Below, piece after piece: positions 9,531-20,335 of a stretch of DNA of 64,000 nt. The notes beneath the pieces are model-generated. The model had not been told where the DNA came from, did not search any database, and saw only the letters and a list, made by a program, of their open reading frames with translations. The stretch comes from Mytilisepta virgata (lineage: Eukaryota > Mollusca > Bivalvia > Mytilida > Mytilidae), in assembly GCA_028015205.1 (NCBI GenBank), contig CM051518.1, positions 54,422,372 to 54,486,371 of the forward strand. The letters run 5' to 3'. How positions within the stretch are numbered: position 1 is the first letter of the stretch; each line of letters begins with the position of its first letter. A program made the position numbers and the translations under genes.

Positions 9531-10564
9531 TGTTTTCGTTAGTTTGCTTTGTATTTATTTCATTCGGTTATTATACCTTTGTACTATTCGTTTCCTATAT
9601 GGTTTAGTTTGTCTATTTGGACTTCCCTTTAATTTATATTAATGCTTCGCTATTAGTTGTTGGCATATGTATACATATATCAAAACCCGGGAACAAGAGA
9701 TAAAGTTATATATATATAATCTTTATTGGTAAGTTGTACCCAATAAACAATAACAAACGCATACATTCAGAGAAATTACAGGAAAGAGAAAATAACTTTG
9801 ACCGATGCAGTTCAAATGACATCTTTATAAAATCACAAATAATTGGTAAAAGTTCAACTTTAGGGTTTAGGATATCAAAAATTTGTGGTCCTTCGCAGGC
9901 TAATAGAAAATTTTGATTAAGTTCTATTAACCTTTCAAAAAGATTAGATCTTAACTGAGTATTTTATTTACAATTAAAGAAAAAATGGTATTCATCGTCT
10001 AGCACCTTGCATCAAGAGCATAGTCTATTTTCTCTGGGAATATTTTCATATCTTGTCAAAAGCTGTCTCATTATAAAACTTTTTTTTTCATATTTCAGGT
10101 ACTCTTCTTATTTTAAAGTGTTTTTTAAGTTTACTGTATAAATATAACTTGGAACTATCATTTATTTTTGAGAGTTCAGACAATGTTAATTTTTCGTTTT
10201 TATTTTTAATAATGTTATTTTAGTATATCTTTAAAACTCTTTGTAATATTGAAAAATGGCTTATCAAAGTTAGAATAATCGTTTATGTTTAAATCAAATT
10301 CTCAAAAAAAAATTAAGAGACAACAGTGAACCATGTATGTATACCTGTATCACTCAAGTTTTATACTGGACTTTGATATATTAGATGATGTTGGGTTAGA
10401 TATTCATTGCCGACCATAAAATTAATATTTAGGACAATTTTGGTTTATCGGCCTGGAGGCGTCAGAAATATTTTAACATTTCTGTGTCGGAAGAAAGATA
10501 ACTCGTGTGAATTTCATATCTTATACCGTGTCTTGAAGCTCTTTGCAGAGTTTATTATATATAT
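9531..10564. other. Unassigned AT-rich block
   Basis: Low-complexity AT-rich DNA with a short TA run (9695-9720). I see no exon, RNA gene or recognisable element. Confidence 0.4.
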
Positions 10565-11025
10565 AATAGAGAATGGAAACGGAGAATGTGTTAAAGAGAC
10601 AACAACCCGACCAAAGGGCAAGAAAACAGCTCAAGGCTACCAATGGGTCTTCAACGCAGCGAGAAAACCCCACACCCAGAGGCGGGCTTTAGCTGGCACT
10701 TAAACAATAGTGTATACTAGTTCAGCAAAATGGACGGCACACTAAACTCCGAAACATAAAAATGAACCAAAATTTAAAAAACACACAAGACTAACAAAGG
10801 CTAGAGGTTCCTGACTTGGGACAGGCGCAAAAATGCGGCGGGGTTAAACATTTTTTGTGAGATCTCAACCCTCCCCCTATACCTCTAGCCAATCTGGAAT
10901 ATACAAACACATAGTGATACACACAGTAGAACTCAGTTCAAAAGATGTCAGAGTCCGATGTTGAAAAAAGGTAACAGAAGAAACTAGGCAAAATGACAGT
11001 GATCAATATATATTAACAAAGGACT
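10565..11025 (+). repeat. Dispersed mussel-type repeat (GAATGTGTTAAAGAGACAAC family)
   Basis: Landmarks GGAAACGGAGAATGTG, AGAGACAACAACCCGACC, CTTCAACGCAGCGAGAAA, GACTTGGGACAGGCGCAAAA, GCGGCGGGGTTAAACA and TACCTCTAGCCAA appear in this order. I recognise them from memory as a very common interspersed repeat of mussels. The 98-codon frame at 10407-10703 merely runs into it. The right edge abuts the reverse-transcriptase relic at about 11025. Confidence 0.6.
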
Positions 11026-11690
11026 GTAATTTAACAAGTACTTCCAACGAATTTTTCACACTCCAAAAGTAATTAATACCACTATTTTCGTATACCTTAC
11101 TTGAAAAATTTATTACTAGGTTTTTGATTGTACCAATTGCATTAGTAAGTAGAATAGACAGTTTAGTGGTGGAACAATGGCTTGAAGACGAAATAAATCT
11201 ATATTTATAAGGTGTTTTGTGCAGCTTCGGAAGCCAGTACATAGTTGGAACTTTCATGTTATTCGGTTCTGCTTGTAAAGAGGTAGCAATAAGTTTGCGT
11301 GTGTTAACGATAACATTTTCCGAAAATTGAGTCAGTTGGAATGTAGGTGAATTTGTGAGTTCCTTTTGCAGGACCTCAATATAACATTTACGTCGAAAAA
11401 ATATTATTGGCAACCTTATCAGCTGGGACGAAAACAAACTCTTTTCCGAGTTCTTTTATCTTATGTTTCATACGAGAAATAGGGCTATTACGGTTATTGT
11501 TAGGAGTAAAACGTTCAATGTTTAATACGAATATCAACTATTTTCATTACTAAATTGAAAAAGGAATCTAAGGATTTTTTGTCAACTTCTCGTTTTATCC
11601 ATTTTTGCAGTAAGTATGGAGTGAGTCGTGGATGATGTTACGACACTCATTCCACTTAACAATTGACGGGGGCGATATTTAGGTTCTTTT
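11003..11690 (-). pseudogene. Reverse-transcriptase relic, multiply frameshifted
   Basis: Minus-strand conceptual pieces in order: R-L-T-P-Y-L-L-Q-K-W-I-K-R-E-V-D then a frame change near 11515; N-I-E-R-F...K-E-L-G-K-E-F-V-F-V-P-A-D-K then a frame change in a T-run near 11395; then a 144-codon open stretch (11437-11003) with M-Y-W-L-P-K-L-H-K-T-P-Y-K-Y-R-F-I. The block V-P-A-D-K, then L-P-K-L-H-K-x-P-x-x-x-R-F-I, then G-x-x-x-F-W-S-V-K-N-S is the N-terminal part of a reverse transcriptase. The L-P-K-x-H-K motif is reminiscent of Penelope-like elements, but I am not certain of the class. The polymerase catalytic motifs would lie further 3' and are absent. At least two frameshifts and a 3' truncation make it dead. 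Confidence 0.6.
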
Positions 11691-12482
11691 CTAAGGAATG
11701 ATTTTCAACTCTCGTTCCTGTACGATGTCGAGGTCTCCTGTTATGGCATGGGAACTGGGGCCATTAATGTATTTGTAATTACTGGAATTTCATGACGTAG
11801 GTGTATTATTACTGATATTAATATCTTTACACACCTCGCTATAGTTAAAAACATATTTCTGTATGCATGTATGTATTTTTTCTTTTTCTCCCTACTGAGC
11901 TATCATAGTGAAATAATAATACACGAAATCTCCTTTCCACTGATGACATTGGACACAAGAAATGTATTTGTAAAGGTTACTACGAACACGTGTAATTGTT
12001 TTTGTTTACTATGAACACGTGTTAGTACTTGTGTGTGAATGGAATGTTTACCAGGGTGACTCGACTTGTTATTTAAGATCATTTAACAAGTGAAGTACAT
12101 GACTGTATTGAAAGGCGGGAATAGTTGTAACGGTATATGAAAGTCACGGTATTTGTCATTTGACGCTTGCCTTTAGTACAGTGGTTTATTAAGATTACTG
12201 AATGAAACGTTACAATTATGTGATTATATTACTTGCATTTGTTGTTTCTTTTCTGATGTACTTGAAAGTGCAGCGGCCATGGCAGACATTATATATATTT
12301 GGACATTTTTATTTATTGTAATAAATAAAGCTTACTGTACTGTTAGGCGAGCTGATATCCCAAACACGGTGTTTTGTTTTCTTTATAAATGATTTATTTT
12401 CGTTTGAGAAGACGAATAAGAACATTAGGAACATTCCTTTTAGCACCGTCTCTTGGTGTACCTTGTGATAAGCCCATTTTTA
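11691..12482. other. Unassigned block
   Basis: Some GC-richer patches with a direct repeat (GAACACGTGT near 11984 and 12010). No supported gene. Confidence 0.4.
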
Positions 12483-12490
12483 AGATTGTG

Positions 12491-12748
12491 CATCCTCCCA
12501 AGTCATGGTTTTGTATCCACGTTAGTTCCTACAAACCCCTGACATCACACATCTATAGTTTGTGGGTCGGAAGTGAACGATTTTCAATTGTTACTTCTCA
12601 AGGTCAAAAGAGGATTCATTTGCGTCGTACGTAGAATTTTCTAGGTCACACACCAGGCGGCGTTATGTTCGACACGCAAAATACGAATGTGTGATGTCTG
12701 GGGTTTGTAGGAACGAACGTGGATACAAAACCCTGACTTGGGAGGATG
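12491..12748. mobile_element. hAT-like foldback MITE with 62-bp inverted repeats and 8-bp TSD
   Basis: The element runs CATCCTCCCAAG...CTTGGGAGGATG. The first 62 bp (12491-12552) and the inverse of the last 62 bp differ at only three positions. AGATTGTG flanks it on both sides (12483-12490 and 12749-12756), an 8-bp target-site duplication. Eight-base TSDs and CA...TG ends are the pattern of hAT elements. No transposase is encoded. Confidence 0.85.
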
Positions 12749-12837
12749 AGATTGTGTTATTGGTTATTGTACGGACTTTATTAACCAGTAGGGTAAAATA
12801 CGTTAAAAATGCCTTACCTTTATAAGCAAAATGAATG

Positions 12838-12890
12838 CATTGCAGCAGGGCCATTACAGCATTTTGTTCATAATAACCGGTTATTACGGC
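12838..12890. repeat. Fragment related to the 13082-13275 palindrome
   Basis: Contains GGGCCATTACAGCA next to a TTCATAATAACCGGTTATTA inverted stretch. This resembles the arm sequence GGCCATTACAGCAA at 13188-13201. Confidence 0.45.
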
Positions 12891-13081
12891 TTTTTCAAAA
12901 TGTCTGCTTTTTTTTAATACTCCACTTGGAAATTTCAGGAGAAGCAAACTAGAACATTTTAAAACATATTTTTGAAAAAAACTGTCCGAAATTAATCTTT
13001 AAAACTGTTCTCACAAGTTTTGCTTACTTACCATTATATTTGTGCTATTCGGATTAATGCAAATGCTATATACAAACTGGT

Positions 13082-13275
13082 TAATAAAAGTATTAAGAAA
13101 TGGGTGTTTTCATAATGGCCCTGTTATATGTCCTCTATCTGTAATAATGGCCTTCGGATGCTGTAATGGCCCTCGGCGTTGCCTCGGGCCATTACAGCAA
13201 TCCTCAGGCCATTATTACAGACCTTGGATATATATCAGGGCAATTATGAAAACACTCATTTATTAATACTATAAT
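13082..13275. mobile_element. Large near-perfect palindrome (foldback element)
   Basis: Left arm about 13082-13174 and right arm about 13183-13275. Both contain, in mirrored order, TGTTTTCATAAT, GCCCTG, CTGTAATAATGGCC and CTGTAATGGCC. The innermost 11 bp (13161-13171 / 13188-13198) are an exact inverted match. Arms of about 93 bp and a loop of about 10 bp would extrude as one long hairpin. No clear target duplication was found. Confidence 0.75.
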
Positions 13276-14062
13276 AACACAAAAATTTGGATTTGTTGAT
13301 CTGTTTTGTAACGAATTCTTAAAATTCTGATAATAGGTCGCAAATCTCTCGTGACACTATTACAGAAAGTGGAAAAAATACAGCTTTCAAAGATCTTGTG
13401 AATTGATAGATCCATATGCAAACCTAGTAATGGTGGTATTCTCTTGAAATGTAGTAAAATTAAACATGGGGCTATAATAGTTGTCTCTATTTGCAAAATG
13501 GAAATCAGGCAGACATAGCGTTTACACATTACAGATTTTTCTTAATGAAATTAAGACTATCAGAGCTATATGATAATATGGTAAAGATGTTGAAATATTT
13601 TAATTTTTTTTTATTGTTGTTGAATCTAAACTTATATAAATAATTACTTTCAGATCTTCAACGCATGTATAAAAATAGAAAGTAGAAACTACTAGTATTT
13701 ATATTGTCCCAATATTCATTCTAAATGAAGTGAAATATTTTATTCATATTTATTAAAACCTCAGTATAACAGCTCTTAATCAATGTGTTACAATAACATA
13801 AGTACATGTCATTCTGCCATAACATAACCTTTCTACTTAAAAAAAATGAAACTTTATTAATAAGTACATGAAAACATTTTTCTTATTGTTTCCAGTGTAA
13901 ATATTCATAATTATTCTAAAAAACTTAAATAATCGTTACTAAAATGGTGAAAAATGGTTACAAAATACTGCCAAGTTCTTTGTATCGGTGATCAAAGTTT
14001 GAAGTTGCTAAAAAGACTCACTAGACTGAAATATCCTTAGGCTCCTCTGTACTGTTACCTTA

Positions 14063-14296
14063 GGGACGAGATCAAAAGTTCAATGTCGGATAAAAAACTT
14101 AATTCAAATAGTTTGGGGGTGGGGGGTAAAAATCACTGGAAGTTTTGTTATCCGACATCGATTTTTGTATACGCCTATATTGGTCAATCAATTTTTCCCA
14201 AATTAAGTTAAAAGGGGGGTGGGGGGGGGGGGGGGTCAGGGAAAAAACTATGTGAATTAAGTTTTTTATCCGACATTGAACTTTTGAGCTCGTCCC
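14063..14296. mobile_element. PIF/Harbinger-like MITE, about 50-bp TIRs, TTA target duplication
   Basis: Starts GGGACGAGATCAAAAGTTCA and ends with its near-exact reverse complement. About 50 bp of each end pair up (through GTCGGATAAAAAACTTAATT). TTA flanks both sides (14060-14062, 14297-14299). A 3-bp TTA/TWA duplication is the PIF/Harbinger signature. Interior G-runs (14221-14235). No coding capacity. Confidence 0.8.
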
Positions 14297-14525
14297 TTAT
14301 TAAAGTAAGTTTTTGTTCTGGAGTTATTAATTAAAAAACGTGTCGACTTCGATGTGCTCAATATATCTAGTTAAACTTTGAAACATACTGTTTTAAGATA
14401 AGTGTCTTTTAATGGACAACTGCTAATCAATGCTAAACATATAGCTTCAACTCCTATTTTGTGTTTTAATTTAATGAAGTTCACCCTTGACTTAACGAAA
14501 AACGTCAAGTAAAAAGCCTACATAA

Positions 14526-14851
14526 GGGACGAGATCAAAAGTTCAATGTAGGATAAAAACTTAATTCACATAGTTTCTTCACTGACCTCCCCACTTAACT
14601 TAATTAAGGAAAAATTGATTGACCAATTTGGGAATATGCTTTGAGAGTATACTTCTTGTATCATGGGTCCTGTTTTTCCTCAACAATGTATATATGTTCT
14701 ATATATTGTCTTGGACATCACTTGAATCCGTATTTTTCAATCCGAAAATCGATGTCGGATAACAAAACTTGCAGCGATTTTTATCCCCCCCACCCCCAAC
14801 TATTTGAATTAAGTTTTTTTTTATCCTACTTTGAACTTTTGATCTCATCCC
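14526..14851. mobile_element. Second copy of the 14063-14296 MITE family, opposite orientation, with about 100 bp extra
   Basis: Ends GGGACGAGATCAAAAGTTCA / TGAACTTTTGATCTCATCCC match the first copy. The middle matches in inverted orientation (AAAAATTGATTGACCAAT against ATTGGTCAATCAATTTTT). It carries about 100 bp of extra sequence at about 14640-14740. Flanks are TAA and AAA, a decayed 3-bp duplication. Confidence 0.7.
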
Positions 14852-16923
14852 AAACAATTTGAGATTAACTCAAGAGAAAATAATATTGTAATTCCAAACA
14901 GAGTTATCTCTCTTACATTGTTCGCAGTAGCACTGAAAAATAAAAATATGCCAAAATTTAAGAAAATTGCCAGTTTATAGCAGAGATATAATGCTATTAT
15001 TCTTAAATCCTTCACTGTTTAATACAAAACTATATTCATCCAACAAAGAATATGAAAGAATGAATAATGTGGCTTAATTTTGACACAGAATCCCACATAT
15101 ACTTTGCAAAGTGTGAGCAAAGGAAACGGCGCTTTTATTGCTGTTTTTACCTTAAAGTCACAGTTAGGCCTTCAAGATGGACCCCCCCCCCCCAAAAAAA
15201 AAAAAAAAAAAAAAGAAAAGAAAAAAAATTATAATAAAGAATTAATAATAATAATTTGGTTCAATAGTCTTAAGTTTCTTATTTATGCTCTTATGTAACC
15301 TAATAACATTTTATTATTTTTTTCCTTTATCTATCATTTCGTTAGAAATATCTGCTATTTGATTAATAAAAATCAAACAAAGCATAACATAAGTGTCTAT
15401 AATAATATCTTTGTAAATGCTCCTTCAATTCCTGTGTTGCTTATTAAACAAGTATGGAAGTGTAATTCATAAGAATTCTAACAAATGCTCTTCACTCTGT
15501 ATTTGTCACGGAGACGGGATAGTAGTTCGGTCTTTGTTTGTTTAGAAGATTGACTTCAGATAACTAACGTATGAAAAATGATTCTCGATTGTCATAAAAT
15601 TCCAGCTTTTTAAGCTGCAACTCGGCATGTTATACATTTATTGAGATGAAATAGCTCTATATGTTAGTCTTATCATACATTAAAAGATTACATTTGTATG
15701 AATTTCACACTCTTTGTGTTGTCAATGTCCCCTACCGCGAATTAAAAACTACTTAAATTTTATTCCAGTAAATAAGTTTTGTTTTACTTTGAAGTTTTTC
15801 TTGAAATTATTTCTTAAATTAAATTGTTGGTATCTCATATTGTTTTATTCAAGTACCTCCTGCTCTTTTTTAATGTATTATTAATTTAAAAAGTTATAAT
15901 TAAAATGTAAGTTTATCGTGTCACAAATGTATATACCAAAATATATAAGCGTTGTAATATGTGATACGACGGTAAGTTATATCTGTTGCAACATTCAGAA
16001 AGATAAGAAATAGTAACTCGTATTATATCAAATTGTGACAAAATACGGAGATCGCTCATTTCTCTGTAGACTGGCTACAAGTCCCCTTCTTAATATATAT
16101 CCGTCAATACAATTTGCTATTTGTATACTAACGACGGTTTCGGTATTTAGTGTAAACATATTTTATTAATTAATTCAAAGTATTAAGTACAACAAAAACA
16201 TGGATACAAATGAATCAATTAAAGGGATTCGATCTTTAACAACTCATAAGATTTATATTAATTCGTCTCCCTATAAAGGATATAGTAAGTTTGTATATTT
16301 CGAGAGTTAGATGTAAGTTGAGTTGCGGTAATGCATACATACAAAGTCGGATAAGGGAAAATGAAAAGGAAAAGGATTGATTGATTGAATATTTTTTAAC
16401 CCCGAGCTGGCGATATTGCAGCCAATAATATCACGACGAGAACTTATTAGTCTCGAACTCATTAAAATTTAAAACAGTATCTAAAATCAATAGACTATTT
16501 ACAAATAAAATATTGAAGGTAGAATAAACAGTAAAACTTATATCACAACAAAGGAAAAGGATTTATCAGTTGAGAAGTATTAAGTAAAATTAAATAAAAC
16601 AAAATGCAGATGGACGTGTAAAAGACAAATAAATTCTTAAAGATGGACTTGTAGTAAGTCTAGTTGCCCTCCTCCTGTATCTGCTGCTGGGTATAATCAA
16701 AGCGGAAATAATGACTGGTTGGCTACCCTGTCTCGCCGGGTAACAGGTCTCACAGTGATTTTTCTGTAAATTACAAATGTCCAATAAAATGTTATTTATC
16801 ATTTACAATGAACACATACTTTACATCTCTGGGAACAAAAAATTTGATTAAAATTTCTTCGAATTTTGTGTACAAATGGAAATTTGCGAGATTTTGTACC
16901 CGATAAAATAGGGTACTCAGACA

Positions 16924-16972
16924 ATATAGGGTTCAACGCTCCAGGATTGGTAGGATTGGCTGAACCCTATAT
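16924..16972. repeat. Perfect 12-bp inverted repeat with 25-bp loop
   Basis: ATATAGGGTTCA (16924-16935) and TGAACCCTATAT (16961-16972) pair exactly. The loop contains a duplicated GGATTGG/AGGATTGG. Confidence 0.7.
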
Positions 16973-17618
16973 ATTTTTAACTTTCAATCGAGACGACCCT
17001 ACCTACCTATTATGGCGCATTGACACAAATTATTACGTACGTGAGTAGGTTTGTTTTCTTTCTCCTACATTTTTCTTGTAATTAAGTATATTCTTTATAT
17101 TTCTCTGTGGTGCCAACGATATTTTCAGAAAGATATTTTTACACAAAAGAATGAATGTCCATTATTTAATTACCATACTTTTGAAATAAAATCCATATGT
17201 TTATGCCCAAGCCCGTTCCTTTAGAAATGTAACACGACATCTCTATTGATAAACAGAAATTAATATCCAAGTTTGCTGCTGACTTTTTCTTTTCATCTCT
17301 AGATGAAGAAATAAAATATGGCATTAAATTATCAACGATGCTTATGATATATATTATCTTCTTCAATAAAATCAATCAAGAACCTGCTGAGGAGACGGGG
17401 TCGTTTATTCTTAACGTATGCAAATTTATTCAACCATACATTATGAATGACCATAGCATATTTAGTTTAAAATGACTTCATACATGTCAAATAGTCCGTA
17501 CAATAACCAATAAATTTTTCATATGGTCATCGGCACAGGTACATATACTTTTTGATAGGTCATTCTCCTAGGATATTACAGGTACCTGGCACTAAGAAAT
17601 TACCCTTCGTTATGCACT

Positions 17619-18006
17619 CCCCCCCCCCCCCCCCCCCCCCCCCCGCGAAAGTCAGAGGGATACTGTTTTACGCTTCTCTGTCCGCCTGTTGGTACATGAT
17701 TTGTCAGACCAACTCTTTATACTGATTTCAAGTTTAGAATCTTCTAATTTTAGAGATTATTCAGGGAAATATGAAATATGTAGAATTATTTAATTTTGTT
17801 CAATTTGTTTGCTCATATATGGACGTCTGTACAGGTTGGGATGATGTTAGCTTTTGCCTAATTGTTATGAAATATTAACGAAAATAATTTCATATCTCTT
17901 TGTTTCTTTTTTCTGTTTATCATACATATTTTAGATCCGAAGGTCATACATAATTTTCAGGGATATTTTCCGTTCAAAGTCAAGGAGGGGGGGGGGGGGG
18001 GGGGGG
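17619..18006. repeat. Poly-C (26) and poly-G (20) tracts, 340 bp apart
   Basis: C run at 17619-17644, G run at 17987-18006. The opposite orientation could let them pair. Lengths from a raw assembly are unreliable. Confidence 0.6.
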
Positions 18007-18551
18007 AGGGTAACTGCATATATAATGGTAACTACAAATGTACGGCCCAAAAGGGTCTATGTTTTGTCATTTAAAATTTGGGAAAAAGGTATACTATTTT
18101 CAAAAATAATATATGATTAGGTCATATTCCCAGAATTTAAAAAATTTATGTTCTATTTTTTCCCTCTGCATTCACAGGTCTTTAGTTCCGATTTAACTAT
18201 ATTTTAATTCTGAAAATACAAGGTAAGAACATATCTGAAAGGGTCAGGAATAGAGTGGTTTATATATGAATATGTTGGACTTTCTTGGAATCTCAAATAT
18301 ATGAATAGGATGGGATTTGAAAATGCTGGCCGCACACCTCTACCATAATAAAGGACTAAAATCATCTATATCCTTTCCAATGTGGACTTTTTAAAAAACG
18401 ATAAGTGAAGATGCAAGGGAGATAACTAAAATGTAAATTCCATCAAATAGAGCCGCAAATTCCCCAATGGAAACTTTGTTTTTGAATTAGTAATATATAA
18501 TTGAATCCAGAATTCCCTGTAAGTTAGTTTCTGGAATAACAACTTTGTATT

Positions 18552-18944
18552 AAGGATGCTCGCTGGTCATGTTTTGGTCTTTTTGTCAGATTTTCGGAAT
18601 CCTCAGGTTTTATCAATTTCTTAAACATTAAATTTTTTGCACATGAACTCCCACTTTTTCTTTTATAATTCAATCATATAACCTTAAAATGTTATTTGAC
18701 AAAATTTTATGAAATCCTTTTTATTTTTTCATACATTTTTGAGAGAAGAAGTTACCAATGCAAAGACAATGAAAAATCCAGAGAAAACCTATTTCCTGCA
18801 AATTTTCAAGGCTTTATAGCTCTAAAATGAGCACATGAACCTATACTTTTTTCTTGCTTATTTGTTTACTATTCATATGTTCTCTCAAACTAAAACACCT
18901 ATTTCAAATCCTATTTATTTCCTATTAGACCAGCGATCACCCAT
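18552..18944 (+). mobile_element. About 393-bp terminal-inverted-repeat element, copy 1
   Basis: Begins AAGGATGCTCGCTGGTC and ends GACCAGCGATCACCC, an imperfect 17-bp TIR. About 390 bp align with the copy at 41557-41949 in the same orientation, with scattered substitutions (shared blocks ATGTTTTGGTCTTTTTGTCA, ATGAACTCCCACTTTTTC, CAAAATTTTATGAAATCC). No target duplication is obvious and no coding capacity. Confidence 0.75.
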
Positions 18945-20284
18945 AAAAGAAACAACGTTTTTATTTAGTTCGAGTCGGAGATAACCTTTAGTATAACTTT
19001 TAGAAGTTTGCGAAATATTTATTTAACACGTGCAAACTAAACTACCAGTTAAGTAGTAAGTTTATAACGTCAATTAATATTTCTAATTACCACTACCACT
19101 TTAATTATACGAAAGAAGAGTAGATAAATATGTGAAATATGGATAAAACAATTATATTAATTAATAAGTCATCTGGGAATATGTACGTCTTACATCATTA
19201 CAGGGACCCCAAATATGGTCCTGTCACATCTGGCACATATTTAATATATCCGGCGATTTCGCTTCATTGAATAAAGAGGGGGTGTTAATTCTTTGCAACT
19301 TCGATTCGATTATTTTTTTTTCCATTGTTATAAGCAAAATAAAAACAGAATTTTTATGCATTATAATTTTTTTCTTGTTGTTTTTATCGTGATGCACTGC
19401 AAACTTAAATCAGCCAATCTTACAATTGAATATAAAAATTTTTTCAATATTTTACTCTAAAGTAAGAGACAAAAATTTAAAACGGATATTTGTAAAATAC
19501 GATCAAAAGCTTAAATGATAGGCAGAGCGTAAATCGTCGGATTTAGAACATAATAAGATAATTTAGGGGGCTTGCCCGGTCCCCTTTTGTCAGACAATTG
19601 GTAAAAAAATCTGAAAAACGATGGTTTAACAGGTAAACTTCCTTTTTACTTTGAAGAAATCTACTTTTTCGAAATAATGTATAATTAACATTAATTTTGT
19701 AAACCCAAGTACACGGCTTGCTGTACCATAGGTTGTCAATTGTTGGAATGTTTTTAATTAAAACCATAGTAAAACTGTAAAATTCGGCCTTTCTGATCCC
19801 TACATGTATGTTATAGATTTAATTAATATAATGTGTATGTTTTGCCATTATTATTATATAGTTTTGGTACATAATAGTTCTTTTTAACACCTTAATTTTA
19901 GAAAGGAGTCAGTTTCTCTGTTATTTATATCACCATCCAAGCCAGTTTCTAACCAAAAACAATTATATCCTTTATATTTATATAATAAAACAACAGGTTG
20001 TATGAACAACAATCAATTAATGAAACTTTTTCAGAATGGAAACCACTTCGTCGATGTCAACAATGAAACTAAATTTTAAAAGTGTATATAACTCTTATAT
20101 CGAAAATTAAAAGCAACATCTCTTTATAGCACGTTGCATTTCTTTGTATTTCAAAATGTCGAGCAAATCTTAGTTTTTTATTGGGCACGTCCGTTTTTAT
20201 TAAATGTATCCAACCAAAATACAGTGCGCCCTCCATGTATTACTCATGGACTAATAATGAGTATATAAGTACCAGATTACGCCA

Positions 20285-20335
<51 letters not shown>

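Larger units (their letters stand above)
14855..18551. other. Repeat-poor, low-complexity block with homopolymers
   Basis: No supported gene. Contains a C10/A20 run (15183-15213), a perfect 12-bp hairpin (16924-16972), a C26 run (17619-17644) and a G20 run (17987-18006). The open frames here are short and look like chance. Confidence 0.45.
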
